Shown: in pieces, positions 17,901-26,745 of the stretch
Layout of the letters: each line of letters starts with the position of its first letter
Numbering within the stretch: position 1 is the first letter of the stretch
Assembly (NCBI GenBank): GCA_016787725.1
Contig: JAEUTZ010000010.1
Coordinates: forward strand, 26,740-90,739
From: Cyclobacteriaceae bacterium
GTDB lineage: Bacteria > Bacteroidota > Bacteroidia > Cytophagales > Cyclobacteriaceae
Direction: 5' to 3'
Length of the DNA stretch: 64,000 nucleotides
Program-made: the position numbers and the translations under genes
Notes under the pieces: generated by a model
The model's input: the letters and a program-made list of their open reading frames with translations, nothing else
Told to the model about the DNA's origin: nothing
The model's database searches: none

Positions 17901-20900
17901 TTCGCGGAAAATAATATTGGTTTCCGAATGAACCGGGATGATATCGTAATCACCAACCGGTGCAAGGTCGCCACCGGAAGTAGTAATGGAACTTGCGAAC
18001 GCAAGAGGAACTAACGGTCCGGTTGCAGATCCCAGGGTTAATCCAACTTGCTCCAGGGTTAAACTAGCGGGTTGCCAGGTTTGATTGCCGGATTCATCAT
18101 CAGCTAATGTTAATACGGTTGCACCATAGGGGAGTGCTGCTTGACCATACTTTTTAGTTATATCATTTGCCTGGATCGCCACAATTTGCTTTGGAATATT
18201 AAGGATCGGAACAGATTCCGAGTCACCACCGTCCCCGGCATTGGTCATGGCAATATTTTTTACCTGGACAGGGGGATTTCCTTCAAACGGGGGAATGGTT
18301 ACTTCGAGGTTGGTGGTTTCTTCATTGTAGAATACATCCTCCTCGTTCAATTCATTTCCACGGAGGAATACTTTTGAGTCGTAATAAAAGTTTGTCCCCT
18401 CAATAATCAATGTGAATTCTTCAACACCAACATTGGCGCCATCCGGAAGCAACAGCCGGGTTATTTTTGGTTTGGGTGTGGCGAGGGTAAGCAAGGCCGC
18501 ATCGCCACGCACCAATCCGTAGCCGGAATTGATATCAAAACCTTCACCATGTAAATCCTGCGCGGTGGTTTGCATCACCTTCCGAATGTCATCCGGAGAA
18601 CTTCCGATAAATTCTGTATCCCAACTGGCACCATCTTTATGAGTAGGGGCTGTACCCGCGTAATATTTTGTACGGGCTTGCATAATCAAAGCTGCCAATC
18701 CAGCAGCATGTGGAGCCGCGGCCGATGTACCAAAGAAATTGAACTTACCATCACCTTCGATGTCCGTACCATTCAGAAACACCGAAGTGTTTACTCCATT
18801 GGGAGCAACAAAGTCGGGTTTGGTTCTGATTTCAGAATCGGTTTCAGTGCCACCACGGGAGGAAAATGTTGCCACCGTGTTGGGTTCCGTGTTTGCCGGT
18901 ACCGGAGTATAGTTAAACGTTGAGGTATTGCTATACAAAATAGCACCCACCGTCATGGCTCCGGTAGCGTTGGCTTGTCCAACGATGGTGGAGCTCCCAG
19001 TAAAGTACTCATTCACCACCAGCTTGTCGCCACGGAAAATCACATACTTGAAATTGATATCGGAACTGCCATGGGCCCTCACGATCATGATATCGGTATG
19101 GATGGTGGTATTGGCCGGAACTGAAAAGGATAGAATTTCGATTGGATCACCACCGGTATTATTCCGGTTGAATCCAAAGAGTTCCGCCCCCTGAAAGTTC
19201 ACCAGGTAGATGTCGAGATCATTGGCTGAGCCGGACAGAATTTCACCGAACGAACCGATCGAGTACACAGGATCATCCCATTGTAATACAATCGTATACG
19301 TGGTGGGTTCTGCACCAGGGCCAAGGGTTATGTTCTGGAGGATGTCTCCACTTCCAAAGTTATGGGCTTGCTGACCGGGTAAATTTGCAGGGGCATTTAG
19401 AGGACTAAAATCAGAAGTGTACGATTTGCTGCCAAAGTTTCCGGCTGCAGTGAAATACGAAACTCCATCTTCACTTACATCATTAACGGCCTTTGCAATT
19501 CGACCATCGGTATAAAAAGGCTCGGTGATATAAGTAATGTCATCGACAATGATATCGCAGTCATTTTCAGGTAGCTTCAAGTCCCGGATTCCCTTGGCAA
19601 AGTCCCCAGCAGTAATAAAACCGGTCCGGAAATATAACTCGGCCCCAGGGGCGACATCATGAATAATTTGCAGCATCGCGCGGCCTTCATCCGTTCCCTG
19701 GCCGTAGCGGGAGGGGAGATCCTTAACCAGGTTGACTTCATTCAAATAACCAGAGGGATTTAACGCCCCGGGCAAATCTCCATCCTTAATATCCAGCGTG
19801 GCCGGGTTGTTGGGCAATGTATTATAACTGTCTGATAACACACCAATCTTTATACCGGTACCATCCAGGTCATATCCTAACCGAACCAGATTCGATCGCA
19901 TGACTTCATCACCTTGTGAGGCAATGGCACTTCGCACCGGAGGAATAGCGGGCCGTACATAATTGATGTATTCATCATAGGTATTCAGCACATCCAGATT
20001 TTCAACGGGAACAAATCCGGTAATTATCAACGAGCCTGCCAATTCGCTAATGTCATCATCAGTTTCAAAACCAAGCGTATTCAAGATTGCTTGCAGGTCT
20101 GAAAGTTGAGCGCTTGTTAATTCGGAGAGTACAATTATTTCTACCAGAACCCTGTTGTCGCTAATGAAGAATAATTCGTTGGTATTAACTGCCCCGCCTT
20201 GCTGTACGATCGTGTAGAGCATGGTCAATTCGGATCCGATCAGATCATTTACTTTACCAGCCAGGGGTGCACAAACCCCGAATTGCTGGCGCGCGTTCAC
20301 GGTAATTGTAAAGGTGGTGGTACTGGTGCATCCGGAGGCACTGACTGCGGTAACCGTGATTTGATCGCCATGTTCGGCAGTAAAGGATGAAGGTAATTGA
20401 ACCTCACCCTGTTGCCGACTCGTGAACGAAAGGGTATTGCCTTCAGCGGAAGCATAGAGCGTTAAATCAATAAGAGTGGTATTTCCGCCAAGCTCCGTGC
20501 TGCAAACTTCTTCATTGTTGATCGAAATAACCGGAGTTGGATTTACTGTCACGGTAACATCATCTGTAGCAGGGCATCCGTTGGTCCCTACTACAGTAAC
20601 TGAATAGGTAGTGGTAGTTATTGGGGCAACAGAAATTGATTCGGTTGTTTCTCCGGTACTCCAGGAGTAAGTATAGGGACCCGTACCAGCTGAAACTACT
20701 GCTGTGAGTGTGGCTCCACTTACTTCGGCACAAACATTCACATCCGCGCCAGCGCTAACCGTAGGCGGTGTCGTGTTCAGATTCACCAAGACAACATCGG
20801 TTGCGCTGCAAGCTCCTGAGGCGACCGTCAGTGTATATGTTCCTGCGGCATTAACGGTAGGGGTTGCGGTATTCGCACCCGATACAATGCTTCCTCCGTT

Positions 20901-22103
20901 GCTGGCTACCCAGCTATAGGTTACCCCAGGCGTGGTGGACGAACCATTGAGCTGTATTGTGGTGGCTACACAACTAATCGTCTTATCGGCCCCCGCATTT
21001 GCATTTGGTGTTGTGCAAGTTTGAAAAGGAGCAAAGACTACAGTAACACCACTTTGAATATTAACCTGCGTGCCACTCCAAAGGGCACCGGTGATGTCTG
21101 AACTTCCGGTTCCAGAGCCAACGTTAATAGCGGCATAAGGTGCCCATACTGTACCCAACCATTTTGATTTAGAACCGGTAGACCCATTGGCAATATCGAA
21201 TGCATATTTTGTACTACCCAGGCCAGTTCCATGTACTTCAGTAAAAATGCGATTGGCGCTACCGCCATTGATCAAGTTTACACTCAGCTTTCCAAGCCTG
21301 ACATTGTCATGAACATAAAGCTGAATGGTGCCGGTTGGATTATTTTCGAAGTCGAAGACGAAGGTATTGTTGTTCTTATTATCAATCAGGTGCAGTACAT
21401 AGACACCGGTACCTTTAAATGTGAGGGTTTGGTTGCCCGAAAGTTTAATGTCATCATACGCCCCCGGAGTAATGGTGCGGGTAGTGGTAATATCCGCCAT
21501 TTGTGGATAGGCAGGAAATGAAGTTATAGGCGGGAGCGTAGGAAATTGAGGGAGCGTTGGTGTTCCGGTAATTCTACCTCCACTGGGGACAGGTCCTGAA
21601 TATGTGGTTCCTGCAGGATGGGTGATGGTGCCTGTCACGCTTCCACCACCAATTACAATTCTTCCGTTAACATCAATATTTCCATTCATAGTGGCATTAG
21701 ACCCAACGGAAAGAATAGTTCCAGAAACTGCAGGGGTGTTCGAAGCCGCAATAGTACCAACCACACTATTGCTGTTGGCCAGAACGATCGTTCCCTTACT
21801 AAAGATGTTACTACTGAAAGAAGCCGTGCCTGTAGTTTTAACAAGTTTTAAACTGCCCACAGACCCTCCCGTAATCTGAGAGGAACTTCCGATCTGCACA
21901 GCATATCCCGGTGAGCTGCAAGAAGCTGTTCCAGGTCCTCCCGCACCTGAAAACAGAACAAAATCAGACATCTGAAGCTGCTGCCCTGGTTGAGACCGGA
22001 CTATACCCGGCAGGACGGAAAGCATAAAGATGAATGCTAAAACCTGCCTATTGTGAAGCGTACGGCCTAAACCACCTGAAGCTTCAACGCTAATTTTTTC
22101 CAT
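14934..22103 (-). CDS. Giant T9SS-exported multidomain subtilase/adhesin with NGRTLI hexapeptide repeats
   Basis: 2389 residues. After a signal peptide (AFIFMLSVLPGIVRS): a beta-helical choice-of-anchor/ice-binding-like domain (about 45-362), PKD/SprB-like repeats (366-620), and an S8-like peptidase domain (about 740-1165; Asp in IGVLSDSYN, AAGNFGS, FFGTSAAAPH with the nucleophile Ser near 1125). Then come an IPT/TIG domain (about 1208-1295), MBG-like repeats, 13 NGRTLI units (residues 1512-1631), more MBG-like domains (about 1720-1990), a globular domain (about 2070-2290) and a T9SS type A sorting domain (about 2304-2389, AFPNPVTDRVTISG, ending TLKIYKE). The usual HGT histidine motif of subtilases is replaced by DEGRAM. 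It is exported across the outer membrane and anchored or released. Likely a surface protease or adhesin; substrate unknown. Confidence 0.88.
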   Translation of the reverse strand: MEKISVEASGGLGRTLHNRQVLAFIFMLSVLPGIVRSQPGQQLQMSDFVLFSGAGGPGTASCSSPGYAVQIGSSSQITGGSVGSLKLVKTTGTASFSSNIFSKGTIVLANSNSVVGTIAASNTPAVSGTILSVGSNATMNGNIDVNGRIVIGGGSVTGTITHPAGTTYSGPVPSGGRITGTPTLPQFPTLPPITSFPAYPQMADITTTRTITPGAYDDIKLSGNQTLTFKGTGVYVLHLIDNKNNNTFVFDFENNPTGTIQLYVHDNVRLGKLSVNLINGGSANRIFTEVHGTGLGSTKYAFDIANGSTGSKSKWLGTVWAPYAAINVGSGTGSSDITGALWSGTQVNIQSGVTVVFAPFQTCTTPNANAGADKTISCVATTIQLNGSSTTPGVTYSWVASNGGSIVSGANTATPTVNAAGTYTLTVASGACSATDVVLVNLNTTPPTVSAGADVNVCAEVSGATLTAVVSAGTGPYTYSWSTGETTESISVAPITTTTYSVTVVGTNGCPATDDVTVTVNPTPVISINNEEVCSTELGGNTTLIDLTLYASAEGNTLSFTSRQQGEVQLPSSFTAEHGDQITVTAVSASGCTSTTTFTITVNARQQFGVCAPLAGKVNDLIGSELTMLYTIVQQGGAVNTNELFFISDNRVLVEIIVLSELTSAQLSDLQAILNTLGFETDDDISELAGSLIITGFVPVENLDVLNTYDEYINYVRPAIPPVRSAIASQGDEVMRSNLVRLGYDLDGTGIKIGVLSDSYNTLPNNPATLDIKDGDLPGALNPSGYLNEVNLVKDLPSRYGQGTDEGRAMLQIIHDVAPGAELYFRTGFITAGDFAKGIRDLKLPENDCDIIVDDITYITEPFYTDGRIAKAVNDVSEDGVSYFTAAGNFGSKSYTSDFSPLNAPANLPGQQAHNFGSGDILQNITLGPGAEPTTYTIVLQWDDPVYSIGSFGEILSGSANDLDIYLVNFQGAELFGFNRNNTGGDPIEILSFSVPANTTIHTDIMIVRAHGSSDINFKYVIFRGDKLVVNEYFTGSSTIVGQANATGAMTVGAILYSNTSTFNYTPVPANTEPNTVATFSSRGGTETDSEIRTKPDFVAPNGVNTSVFLNGTDIEGDGKFNFFGTSAAAPHAAGLAALIMQARTKYYAGTAPTHKDGASWDTEFIGSSPDDIRKVMQTTAQDLHGEGFDINSGYGLVRGDAALLTLATPKPKITRLLLPDGANVGVEEFTLIIEGTNFYYDSKVFLRGNELNEEDVFYNEETTNLEVTIPPFEGNPPVQVKNIAMTNAGDGGDSESVPILNIPKQIVAIQANDITKKYGQAALPYGATVLTLADDESGNQTWQPASLTLEQVGLTLGSATGPLVPLAFASSITTSGGDLAPVGDYDIIPVHSETNIIFRELYDYVGVIQSNGTLVYNGIDNTYGPYGAGSVTVEALPITLKPVNLQLEYGQSISDALDYEINFEEADESEITDVPGLKAAIENAYRQDLERAKSASDDALPLAIFDTQQFNGRTLINSDADNLSFMVSGRTLINGRTLINGRTLINGRTLINSVFDVPMSSFENYKATPTDELNQTLVNPELNGRTLINGRTLINGRTLINGRTLINGRTLINGRTLINGRTLINGRTLINGTEGPEADAPELDNMLILFGEKDLEPAEEVESNGTEYYDFGADIDNEEDYILEFYSINLVSGTHVTGPGAPHIIVPGTFLSNNFIVSYEAGTLEITPAALTVSTAATPNEIIYGDPTPEYTSTFEGFAYTTEFFETGNPAKVTVAETAANVVQSIDYSLLKAEATFESTGLIPVGSYHVVPTVNLITPSNYRIETGTQGGLSVNTKVASVTPNPAGKTYGDADVALQGILTGFLEADGITATYSRTSGEQAGGLYTISAALSPVGALTNYSITYNTATFTIGKRVASVTPNNKTKIYGSDDPTLTGTLSGFLQSDGIVALYSRTTGENVIGSPYMISALLNPASVLDNYVVTYNTAQFTITKANSTVSLTGGTFDYDGNPKEATGFAYGVGGETDVLSPSVTYTYSGGSAPVEIGNYEVTANYAGNSNYFPSFSTTTITIVCPTPAIIAGHEVALGGGSSIPTVFKPVGTEVGDLLIVGLTFEKGTGTQITPPSGWNFIRADNQGNQVGLATYYKIAENNEPGSYTFNLSNSPKWSMGISRVTGADPNNPIDAHNGATGNKDYNAIAPTITTTHCNALVMAFFTNKTDATWTPPAGYTEVYDSPNHQQGLTSNMMAINTQAEAGETGNKIAIATKRDFWVAQQIAIKPGANRSGTSVREGESTYYLTQSDAPIEPENVLEVIAFPNPVTDRVTISGISEKLTSTQLMIVDRIGRSYPVHARWQPGVVEIDFTEFERGLYLIKVTQSTGIQTLKIYKE
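17211..17354 (-). repeat. Eight tandem 18-bp units encoding NGRTLI
   Basis: Eight perfect hexapeptide units (8 x 18 bp, in frame) encode residues 1584-1631 of the giant protein. The units differ at synonymous positions (Arg as CGC, CGT, CGG, AGA), so the peptide is conserved more than the DNA. Confidence 0.97.
17448..17519 (-). repeat. Four tandem 18-bp units encoding (N/S)GRTLI
   Basis: A second block of the same repeat encodes residues 1529-1552; the first unit in protein order is SGRTLI. A single isolated unit lies at 17553-17570 (residues 1512-1517). A spacer of about 31 residues separates this block from the eight-unit block. Confidence 0.97.
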
Positions 22104-22367
22104 GGAAATGTGGGGTGTTTCTTGTTGGGTGTGAGGCGAATAGGATGTTAATAATAGGGTTCAGTATGGTAAAGTAACCTGATTTCTATGTAAGATAGGG
22201 GTAATAAATCAATTAAACATGAAAGAATACGTGAGTAAGTCTTCTCTATTCAACCTATAGAGTAGATTATTTCAATACGCGTGAAAAACACTTCCTTAAA
22301 TTCTTAGACTGGTCATGAATTATTTAAGGGGTTAGCAGATGGGAGCAAAATTTCTCTGGTTTTGAAA

Positions 22368-22931
22368 TCACAACATGATAAATAGTAGGAAAATCAACAC
22401 GCTGAAGCTAAATCCAAACATAAAGACTTGGTAGGCATAGCTTAATAATCGGTATTTACGCGTTAGGATGAGCCCCTGGTTGTAGATGTCGATGGTCATG
22501 TTTTCATGAATGTCGGTCCGGGATTGCAAGAGTATGTTCATTTTCTCCAGGTACTCCTTTTGACTAAAACGGGCGATCACTCCAAAGAAAAGCAAGCTTG
22601 ATTTTTCCTCTTTGTCTGGAATCCGCGAAGCGGAAATGACCTTGGGACGGGCCGCCTGAATGGCGAACATAGCCGAGATCAGGCACGAGAGCACGATCAA
22701 TGCGATGGGAACGATGATGTTGGATTTGTAAAGATCCAATTGATTGGCGACTGCTCCATAGCCGGTAATGGCAATGATGGAGGAAATGATCATGGCATTG
22801 ATGCTAATGACGATGTTTGCCTTGTTATCGGCAATTTGGATCAGGTTGTTTTGATTCCGGTACGTTACCCGGAAGAGCGTTTCGGTTTCCCGTCCACTTT
22901 TCTTTTTCTTGGGTGGCTTTTCAGGTTCCAT
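22368..22931 (-). CDS. PycTM-like (DUF5706, Pycsar effector family) membrane protein
   Basis: 187 residues from the ATG at 22931; a TTG at 22961 would give 10 more. A basic N-terminus leads to the family motif IADNKANIVISINA, then two membrane helices (about 45-62 and 72-95). A soluble part contains ARPKV, LLFFG and IYNQGLILTRKYRLLSYAY, followed by a final membrane helix. This is the pattern of the PycTM/DUF5706 family, membrane effectors of the cyclic-pyrimidine Pycsar defence. I recall Bacteroidota members often having an N-terminal HD domain; here it is absent. No cyclase is adjacent, so its partner is unclear. Divergent from the CotH-like gene at 23033. Confidence 0.8.
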   Translation of the reverse strand: MEPEKPPKKKKSGRETETLFRVTYRNQNNLIQIADNKANIVISINAMIISSIIAITGYGAVANQLDLYKSNIIVPIALIVLSCLISAMFAIQAARPKVISASRIPDKEEKSSLLFFGVIARFSQKEYLEKMNILLQSRTDIHENMTIDIYNQGLILTRKYRLLSYAYQVFMFGFSFSVLIFLLFIML

Positions 22932-23032
22932 GCAAGGTTGAATATTTTCGAATGTACTCAAATAATTGGTAGAGCGGATGGACGCTAAATATTCTGAAGG
23001 GTTTTAGTATCTTTAAGTAGCTCCATTCCAAA

Positions 23033-24109
23033 ATGCCACGCTCGCACACAGCATCGATCAATCAGTTTATCTTGCTCCTCGTTTTTGCAGGAATTCAATC
23101 CTACACTTGCCGGGCCCAAAAACTTTTTGAAAGAGATTCCCCTCTCAAAATTCAATTGAGCGGACAAGTCGAGGTGCTGTTGCAAGATCGGGGCGAGGAT
23201 ACCCAATATCATGAGATCCAACTTACCTATACCGATTCCAGTGTAAGCAACCAACCGGTCTCGATTCCCATACAAGTCCGGGTACGCGGGAATTTCAGGC
23301 GCTTAAAAAGTAATTGTGATTTTCCGCCACTCTTGTTGAATTTTTCCGGCACGACAACCAAAGGAACGCTGTTCGAAAGTCAGAATAAGGTCAAGTTGGT
23401 GATGCCTTGTCAGGGCGATAAATATGTAGTCCGTGAGTATTTGACCTATCAGCTCTACAACCGGCTTACCCCAAAGAGTTTTAAAGCGCGATTAGTATCT
23501 GTTGAATTACAAGATCCAAACCTGAAACCAAAGCGGGCTGCATTCTTTTATGGTATCTTATTGGAAGAAGAGGAGCAAGTAGCGGAGCGAAATGGCATGA
23601 TCATGCTTGAACGACAATTGGTGCGTCCGGAACAAACCCAAAAGGAAGACTTTCTGACCATGGCTGTTTTTGAATACCTGATCGGGAACACGGATTGGTC
23701 GGTGCAGTATCGCCAAAATGTGAAGCTGATCGCAAAAGATACATTGTCCATTCCCATTACGGTACCCTACGATTTTGACCATGCCGGCATCGTTTCTGCA
23801 CCCTACGCGCTGCCGGCCTTCGAGCTGGGATTGAATTCAACCCGGGAAAGAAGATACCGGGGATATTGTATTCAGGATATGAAACAATTTGAACCTGTTG
23901 TCGCTAAATTTAATGAGGCCCGGGACGATTTTTATCGGATTTATTCCGAATGTCCTTACCTGGAATTAGGATATGTAAAGACCACGTTAAAGTATTTGGA
24001 CGACTTCTATAAAACGATTAACGATCCGAAACGGATAAAATACCAATTTCAATACCCTTGCGATCCAAGCGGAACAGGTAATGTGGTGATCAAAGGGTTG
24101 AAGCAGTAG
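23033..24109 (+). CDS. Secreted CotH-like (kinase-fold) protein, first copy
   Basis: 358 residues with a signal peptide ending near CRAQ. The body shows scattered hallmarks of CotH-like spore-coat-kinase-fold proteins: VRVRGNFRR, a helix with YVVREYLTYQLYN, FFYGILLEEEEQVAERN, FEYLIGNTDWSV and VPYDFDHAG. The last matches the PWDYDD metal-binding segment in the second CotH-like protein of this window. CotH proteins phosphorylate secreted proteins; activity here is not shown. It ends 36 bp before the second TIR gene, in the same orientation. Confidence 0.7.
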   Translation: MPRSHTASINQFILLLVFAGIQSYTCRAQKLFERDSPLKIQLSGQVEVLLQDRGEDTQYHEIQLTYTDSSVSNQPVSIPIQVRVRGNFRRLKSNCDFPPLLLNFSGTTTKGTLFESQNKVKLVMPCQGDKYVVREYLTYQLYNRLTPKSFKARLVSVELQDPNLKPKRAAFFYGILLEEEEQVAERNGMIMLERQLVRPEQTQKEDFLTMAVFEYLIGNTDWSVQYRQNVKLIAKDTLSIPITVPYDFDHAGIVSAPYALPAFELGLNSTRERRYRGYCIQDMKQFEPVVAKFNEARDDFYRIYSECPYLELGYVKTTLKYLDDFYKTINDPKRIKYQFQYPCDPSGTGNVVIKGLKQ

Positions 24110-24134
24110 ACCAATAATTAACCTGCATTTTGAT

Positions 24135-24142
24135 TAACTTTG
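24135..24142 (+). promoter_or_regulatory. Bacteroidota -7 box (TAACTTTG) of the second TIR gene
   Basis: TAACTTTG is an exact TAnnTTTG match and ends 3 nt before the ATG at 24146. I do not see a good -33 element at the right spacing. The placement matches that at the other two TIR genes. Confidence 0.5.
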
Positions 24143-24145
24143 ATT

Positions 24146-26734
24146 ATGCCCTCCTTGTTGCCAGGATACGAATACGACATTTTCATATCGTACCGCCACA
24201 ACGACAATCGATCCGGGTGGGTAACTGATTTTGTTAACCACCTAAAAGAGGAGTTAGCGGCCACCATCAAGGAGCCTGTCTCGGTGTATTATGATTCCAA
24301 TCCGCATGACGGTCTGTTGGAGATTCATCATGTAGATAAAAGCCTGGAGGGTAAATTGCGATGCTTCATTTTCATTCCCATCATTTCCCACACGTACTGC
24401 GATACCAAGAGCTTTGCCTGGAACAATGAGTTTCTAGCTTTTTGCAAATTGGCGAAGCAAGATGCCCTGGGGCTCCATGTGAAATTACCGAATCGCAATG
24501 TTACCAGCCGAATTCTACCGGTTCAGATTCACGACCTTGATCCGAGTGATCAATTACTTTTTGAGCGAGAAGCGGAAAGTCCATTGCGCGCAATCGAATT
24601 TATATTCCGTTCACCCGGGGTGAACCGACCCTTGACGCCTCAGGATACCCGACTGGATAATACAAATCGAACTTTTTACCGCGATCAAATCAATAAGATC
24701 GCGAATGCGATTAATCACCTATTCCTGGCCGTGAACCAGCAACCGAAAGCTGAAATTAAAGTGGAGTTACAGCAAACCTTAGATTCAGATCCGAAACCAG
24801 AAGGAATCTCGTGGTTATGGAGTGAAGTGAGGCGGAGAAATGTTGGGCGGGCTGCGCTTACCTATACCATTGTGGCATTGGTGCTCCATCAGTTTCTAAT
24901 ATTTATAGCGCCATTCATTAAGTTGGAGTCCCGGTTTGTTGAGTTGGTTGCCTGGATGTTGCTAGGTGGATTTCCGCTCGCCACCTTGTTTGCTTGGTTT
25001 TATGAGGTCAGTCCACATGGTTTGATCCGCACAAATTCTCCTCAAGCCACCGAAAATCCATTTCCGCCAGAACGAAAAAAACCATTTACTGGAAGGCCTC
25101 TCATTCTGCTTTTAATAATCGTCATGATCAGTCAGTTTGTTTATCTCAATTATTTGAAGGACACGGGTATTATTCCAACGGTGGATGAGGAGGGAAACAG
25201 AGTAATTTCAATCGCGGTTATACCGTTTGAGAATCGGGGTGGAGATCAATATTTCGCAGCAGGAATCACAGAAGATATAATCAATCGATTAATTATTATC
25301 AAACAATTTCGGGTCACCAATAAAAGGCGTACTCAGGAATTTGCCGGAAGTCTTCTTCCCATTGAAGATATTGCCAAACGTTTAAATGTCGCGTTGATCC
25401 TGACGGGGAGCATCGCACAGCAGGGTGATAAAATTGCAGTGCGCGCCCAACTCATTGATCAGGATGACACGTACCTGTGGGGGAATACGTTTCAGCATAC
25501 TTCACAGGACATTATGGCCGTTCAGTCGGAGATTGCGCAACGGATTGCTGATCAATTGAAGATCCAACTCAGTGAGAGTGAGAAACGTCAATTACACAAG
25601 AAAGCAACCACAAATCCTACCGCGTATGATTTATACTTGCGTGGTCGCAGTTTGTACTATGAATATCAAAGCAAGTCGAATGATTCTGCGGTGGTACTTT
25701 TTAAACAAGCCATTGATCTTGATCCTAATTATGCCCGGGCCTGGGCAGGGTTGAGTGATGCTTATGCCCAGCGGTATGGTCGGTTTGTGCAAGCGTATTT
25801 TTGGACGGATTCAAGTTTAGTGGCTGGAAAGCGTGCTATTGAGTTAGATTCAAATCTTTCCGAGGCGTACAAGGCCTTAGCCACCGCGTATGATTACCGT
25901 GAGGACTATGAAAGTGGTCATCCATTATTGTTAAAGGCGGTGGCATTGGATCCAACGGATGATCGGGCAGTTGGAAATTTGGGTACGAATTATTTACTCC
26001 GGGGGGATTTACCCACCGCCTTACGGTGGCAAAAGAAGTCGGCCGGGCTGAATCCCACTAATTGGATTCCGTACCAATTAATTGGTTGGATCTATCGATT
26101 ACTGGGCGATTTGGAGAATGCGGAAGCATGGTTTAAGAAATCCCTGGCTGCAGATAAAGGATCCACCCGATACGATACCTATGAACTTTTAGCGTATACG
26201 CTGGTATCGCTTGACCGGAATCAGGAAGCGTTGGATCTGATACCGAAGGTACTTGAAATCGGGAATGATACGCGTGTGTTTGAAACAGCGGGCCTGATTG
26301 CACACTTTGCCGGAGACCGGGTAAATGCCAAGAAGTATTTTCAACAAGCTATTGAAACCAACACTATGTATCGGGAGGACCATTACACAGCCAGTCCGAT
26401 CGGCTTGGGTCAGCTCTTGCTCGAAGAAGGCGATCGGGTAGAAGCAGAGGTCTACTTAAACCATGCCCTGGAAAATAATTTATTTGAGGTAAACAATGGT
26501 TCAAAAAGCTTTGAACCTCCATTTTACCTGGCGGCCATCTATGCAATTAAAGGCAATCGTACTAAATCATTGGAATGGTTGCACCGGGCTATTGAGATGC
26601 ATTGGGTTGATTATGCTAAATTTTATTATGGACCTTACTTTCGACTGTACAAAAGTGATCCCGAGTTTTTATCACTCATCAACAAAGTGAAAGAAAATGT
26701 CCAATCCATGCGGAAATCTATATCAGAGAATTAA
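24146..26734 (+). CDS. TIR - three-helix membrane - FlgO/TolB-like - TPR protein
   Basis: 862 residues; the ATG at 24146 (MPSLLPGYEYDIF) is preferred to a TTG six bases upstream. The TIR domain spans residues 5-200 (YDIFISYRHND; VYYDSNPHDG; FAWNNEF). Residues about 220-290 carry the SEVRRRNVGR two-helix module that often precedes FlgO/TolB-TPR parts in cyclase-like proteins, ending FYEVSPHGLIR. A third membrane helix lies at 315-335. The FlgO/TolB-like domain is at about 353-480 (SIAVIPFENRG, AAGITEDI), and TPRs fill the rest. It lacks the HD domain of the first paralogue. Inner-membrane protein with an N-terminal cytoplasmic TIR domain, an NADase by family inference. Confidence 0.85.
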   Translation: MPSLLPGYEYDIFISYRHNDNRSGWVTDFVNHLKEELAATIKEPVSVYYDSNPHDGLLEIHHVDKSLEGKLRCFIFIPIISHTYCDTKSFAWNNEFLAFCKLAKQDALGLHVKLPNRNVTSRILPVQIHDLDPSDQLLFEREAESPLRAIEFIFRSPGVNRPLTPQDTRLDNTNRTFYRDQINKIANAINHLFLAVNQQPKAEIKVELQQTLDSDPKPEGISWLWSEVRRRNVGRAALTYTIVALVLHQFLIFIAPFIKLESRFVELVAWMLLGGFPLATLFAWFYEVSPHGLIRTNSPQATENPFPPERKKPFTGRPLILLLIIVMISQFVYLNYLKDTGIIPTVDEEGNRVISIAVIPFENRGGDQYFAAGITEDIINRLIIIKQFRVTNKRRTQEFAGSLLPIEDIAKRLNVALILTGSIAQQGDKIAVRAQLIDQDDTYLWGNTFQHTSQDIMAVQSEIAQRIADQLKIQLSESEKRQLHKKATTNPTAYDLYLRGRSLYYEYQSKSNDSAVVLFKQAIDLDPNYARAWAGLSDAYAQRYGRFVQAYFWTDSSLVAGKRAIELDSNLSEAYKALATAYDYREDYESGHPLLLKAVALDPTDDRAVGNLGTNYLLRGDLPTALRWQKKSAGLNPTNWIPYQLIGWIYRLLGDLENAEAWFKKSLAADKGSTRYDTYELLAYTLVSLDRNQEALDLIPKVLEIGNDTRVFETAGLIAHFAGDRVNAKKYFQQAIETNTMYREDHYTASPIGLGQLLLEEGDRVEAEVYLNHALENNLFEVNNGSKSFEPPFYLAAIYAIKGNRTKSLEWLHRAIEMHWVDYAKFYYGPYFRLYKSDPEFLSLINKVKENVQSMRKSISEN

Positions 26735-26745
26735 TAGAGTTAATT

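Noticed and set aside
12863-22931. A complete Pycsar system (cyclase plus PycTM)
   Set aside because: The cyclase has the Lys/Asp adenine-selecting residues of adenylate cyclases, lies 7.5 kb from the effector and is separated by a terminator.
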